A stretch of DNA of 13,001 nt from Mycobacterium sp. (lineage in GTDB: Bacteria; Actinomycetota; Actinomycetes; Mycobacteriales; Mycobacteriaceae): contig JAHBAP020000519.1 of NCBI GenBank assembly GCA_018500005.2, forward strand, positions 1 to 13,001. Direction: 5' to 3'. Positions 11,554-13,001 of this stretch are shown one piece after another (within the stretch, counting starts at the first letter, position 1; each line of letters starts with the position of its first letter). The translations under genes and the position numbers were made by a program. The notes under the pieces were generated by a model. It did not search any database. It was not told the DNA's origin and saw nothing but the letters and a program-made list of their open reading frames with translations.

Positions 11554-11766
11554 GACTCATCTTCCCTACGGGGGTGGCCTTTCTGGCCCTCCGAGTGTGG
11601 ACCGGCGGCCCGATCGCGCAAGGCCCGGTCCCGTGCGGGCCGGAAAACCTTTCCTAGCCGCTCGCTTCGCTCACTGAAAGCTTTTCCTGCCGAGCCTTGC
11701 CGCTGACCGGGCCTTCAGGCCGGTCCCACTTCTCCCCTGCCAGACAGGCCACCGGAACGGGCGGCC
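11540..11766 (+). repeat. Structured intergenic element, copy B
   Basis: This is the second copy of the element seen at 8786-9043, in the same orientation; the best-aligned core is 11576-11766. It keeps CCC-TAC-GGG in the 5' part, the GGCCCG/CGGGCC hairpin (11622-11641) and the abutting long hairpin (11642-11653 with 11676-11687). That stem is 12 positions long with the same central C.C mismatch and a 22-nt loop that contains the same 17-base sequence as copy A (AGCCGCTCGCTTCGCTC). Two stem pairs differ from copy A by compensatory change (G-C to A-T, T-A to C-G). A further hairpin, ACCGG with CCGGT, is near 11706-11724. The element ends 17 nt before the PP-loop gene start, right at its Shine-Dalgarno AGGAGG (11773-11778). 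Confidence 0.8.
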
Positions 11767-11783
11767 CAATGCAGGAGGACGAA

Positions 11784-12986
11784 ATGACCAACCAGCTTCC
11801 ACTGTTCGCCGGGGAACAAATCGCGGCACCCAAAATGTGCTTGAGCTACGGGATGGGAGCCGACTCGACAGCACTGTTGCTGCGGTGGATCACCGAGCCG
11901 GCCACCCGCGACTTCGACCTCGACGAACTGATCGTCCTGACCGCGATGACCGGCTCCGAATGGGAATCCACCCTGCGTGACGTCGAAGAAGTCGTCCTGC
12001 CGTTGCTCGCGGCCCACGGAATCCGCTTCATCCAGGTCGGTCGCAGCCGCCGCAACGTCACCAAAAACGGCGACGGCGTCGTCATCCTCGATGACTCCCG
12101 CACCCCCACGCGGCTGTACGGCCGCGGCGACTACACCCTCGCCGATGAACTGCTCACCGCTGCCACGGTGCCGCAGCTCGGGGGGGTCAGGAAGTGTTCA
12201 ATCAAGTCCAAAGGCAGCGTGCTGCAGCCGATCATCGACCGCCTCACCGCGGGCCAGCCCTACCGGCACGCCCTGGGCTTCGAGGTTGATGAGATGAGCC
12301 GCTGCCGCAAGGACAGCCTCTACAACTCCGAAACCCGTACGGGGACCTACCCTTTGGCTGAGTGGGGTTGGGACCGTCCCAAGATCCTGGAGTTCATCAA
12401 GACCGCGACCGGCCGGGACTGGTTCAGGTCAGCATGCTCATTCTGTCCCTTCGCTCTGGCGAGCGAAAAAAGCCGGAGCGCAACGCTTCCGCGATTCCAG
12501 TCCGAGCCCGCAGCCGCCTTTGAAGCACTCACGATCGAGGCCACCAGCCTGGCGGTCAACGAGCGCCAGGGCCTGCTCGGCGCGAAGCGCCTGTCGGACC
12601 TCATGACCGACGCGGGAATGGGTGAGATCGTCGCCGAAGCCGACCGCCGTCGCGGTGAGATGCCGCACGCCATCTTCGAGGTCCGCCGCATCGTGCCGGC
12701 CAAAGCCGGCGACCCGACCAAATCCGGACCGGTGTGGCGCAGCATCGTGCGCCGCGCCACCGGCGACCGCCGCGCCATGACCGCCGCACTGCAGGCCATG
12801 CCCGGTCGGCCGGTCGCCGAATCGTCGGGCATCACCAGGATGGTGCTGCGCAGCCGCGAAGATCACCCGGGCTTCCCGCAGCTCGAGCACTACTACGTCG
12901 TGGCGCCGGCCGTGGTCGAGGACAAGGCCCGACCCGGGTTCGACGCGGCCTGGCGCGAAGCCACCGAATCCCAGCAGCTGTTCTGA
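11784..12986 (+). CDS. PP-loop ATPase, PAPS-reductase-like (adenine nucleotide alpha-hydrolase fold)
   Basis: The 400-aa product begins MTNQLPLFAG and has a PP-loop SYGMGADSTALLLRW (Ser21 to Ser28, a variant of SGGxDS) in the first strand-loop-helix. It continues with an ELIVLTAMTGSEW segment, a KCSIKSKGSVLQPI block around Cys138, an acidic/basic GFEVDEMSRCRKDSLYN and ACSFCPFAL with Cys218 and Cys221. These are the marks of phage and plasmid phosphoadenosine-phosphosulfate-reductase-like proteins, which adenylate or hydrolyse a substrate with ATP; the substrate is unknown here. DndC and some nucleobase-modifying enzymes share the fold. The C-terminal 140 residues are an extra domain I do not recognise. 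ATG 11784 is preceded by AGGAGG at 5 nt. An earlier in-frame start at 11697 falls inside the repeat element and is not used. Confidence 0.82.
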   Translation: MTNQLPLFAGEQIAAPKMCLSYGMGADSTALLLRWITEPATRDFDLDELIVLTAMTGSEWESTLRDVEEVVLPLLAAHGIRFIQVGRSRRNVTKNGDGVVILDDSRTPTRLYGRGDYTLADELLTAATVPQLGGVRKCSIKSKGSVLQPIIDRLTAGQPYRHALGFEVDEMSRCRKDSLYNSETRTGTYPLAEWGWDRPKILEFIKTATGRDWFRSACSFCPFALASEKSRSATLPRFQSEPAAAFEALTIEATSLAVNERQGLLGAKRLSDLMTDAGMGEIVAEADRRRGEMPHAIFEVRRIVPAKAGDPTKSGPVWRSIVRRATGDRRAMTAALQAMPGRPVAESSGITRMVLRSREDHPGFPQLEHYYVVAPAVVEDKARPGFDAAWREATESQQLF

Positions 12987-13001
12987 AAACTCGGCGTGGC
13001 C

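Noticed and set aside
11697..11783. Upstream-extended start of the PP-loop gene
   Set aside because: The extra 29 codons lie in the structured element and have no family counterpart; AGGAGG 5 nt before ATG 11784 decides the start.

Overview
The window is high-GC actinobacterial DNA and most likely comes from a mycobacterium (Mycobacterium/Mycolicibacterium) or a close relative. The support is a secreted MPT63-like (DUF1942) protein, a DUF6308 protein, a stand-alone Clp N-domain protein, many GTG starts and four-base ATGA/GTGA gene overlaps. It reads as an accessory, mobile region rather than core genome: a tyrosine recombinase, many small proteins without clear families, several gene stumps and one frameshifted gene.

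Left part (1-5400). The window opens inside a gatB-like reading frame that loses homology at about base 100. It meets, tail to tail, the 3' end of an MPT63-like secreted protein gene on the minus strand. After a short gene remnant come a hypothetical protein with a WWVxGHWR C-terminus, a minus-strand pair of hypothetical genes, a Clp N-domain protein followed by two tiny overlapping frames, and a DUF6308 gene followed by a protein with a PD-(D/E)XK-type E-V-K motif.

Middle (5400-8800). A secreted Cys-containing protein gene is split by a one-base frameshift. Next is a complete tyrosine integrase on the minus strand with a 7-bp inverted repeat over its first codons, then a small basic Cys protein with a very good Shine-Dalgarno (SD). 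On the plus strand lie three small genes, the last encoding a Cys/His-rich, probably zinc-binding protein.

Right part (8786-13001). Two diverged copies of a structured intergenic element lie about 2.7 kb apart in the same orientation (about 8786-9043 and 11540-11766). Each contains two abutting hairpins. The second hairpin has an identical 22-nt loop length, an identical 17-nt loop sequence, a conserved C.C mismatch and two compensatory base-pair changes between copies. Copy A lies just upstream of a truncated TGT/DpdA-like reading frame. Copy B lies just upstream of an intact PP-loop (PAPS-reductase-like) ATPase gene with a strong SD. Between them is a tightly packed operon: NrdH-like redoxin, small hypothetical protein, DnaB N-terminal-domain-like protein, 56-aa protein and a secreted trypsin-like serine protease, with the last three junctions overlapping.

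The most promising unexplained signal is this duplicated element, a candidate cis-acting structured RNA or leader. All function statements come from reading motifs by eye; no database search was possible.
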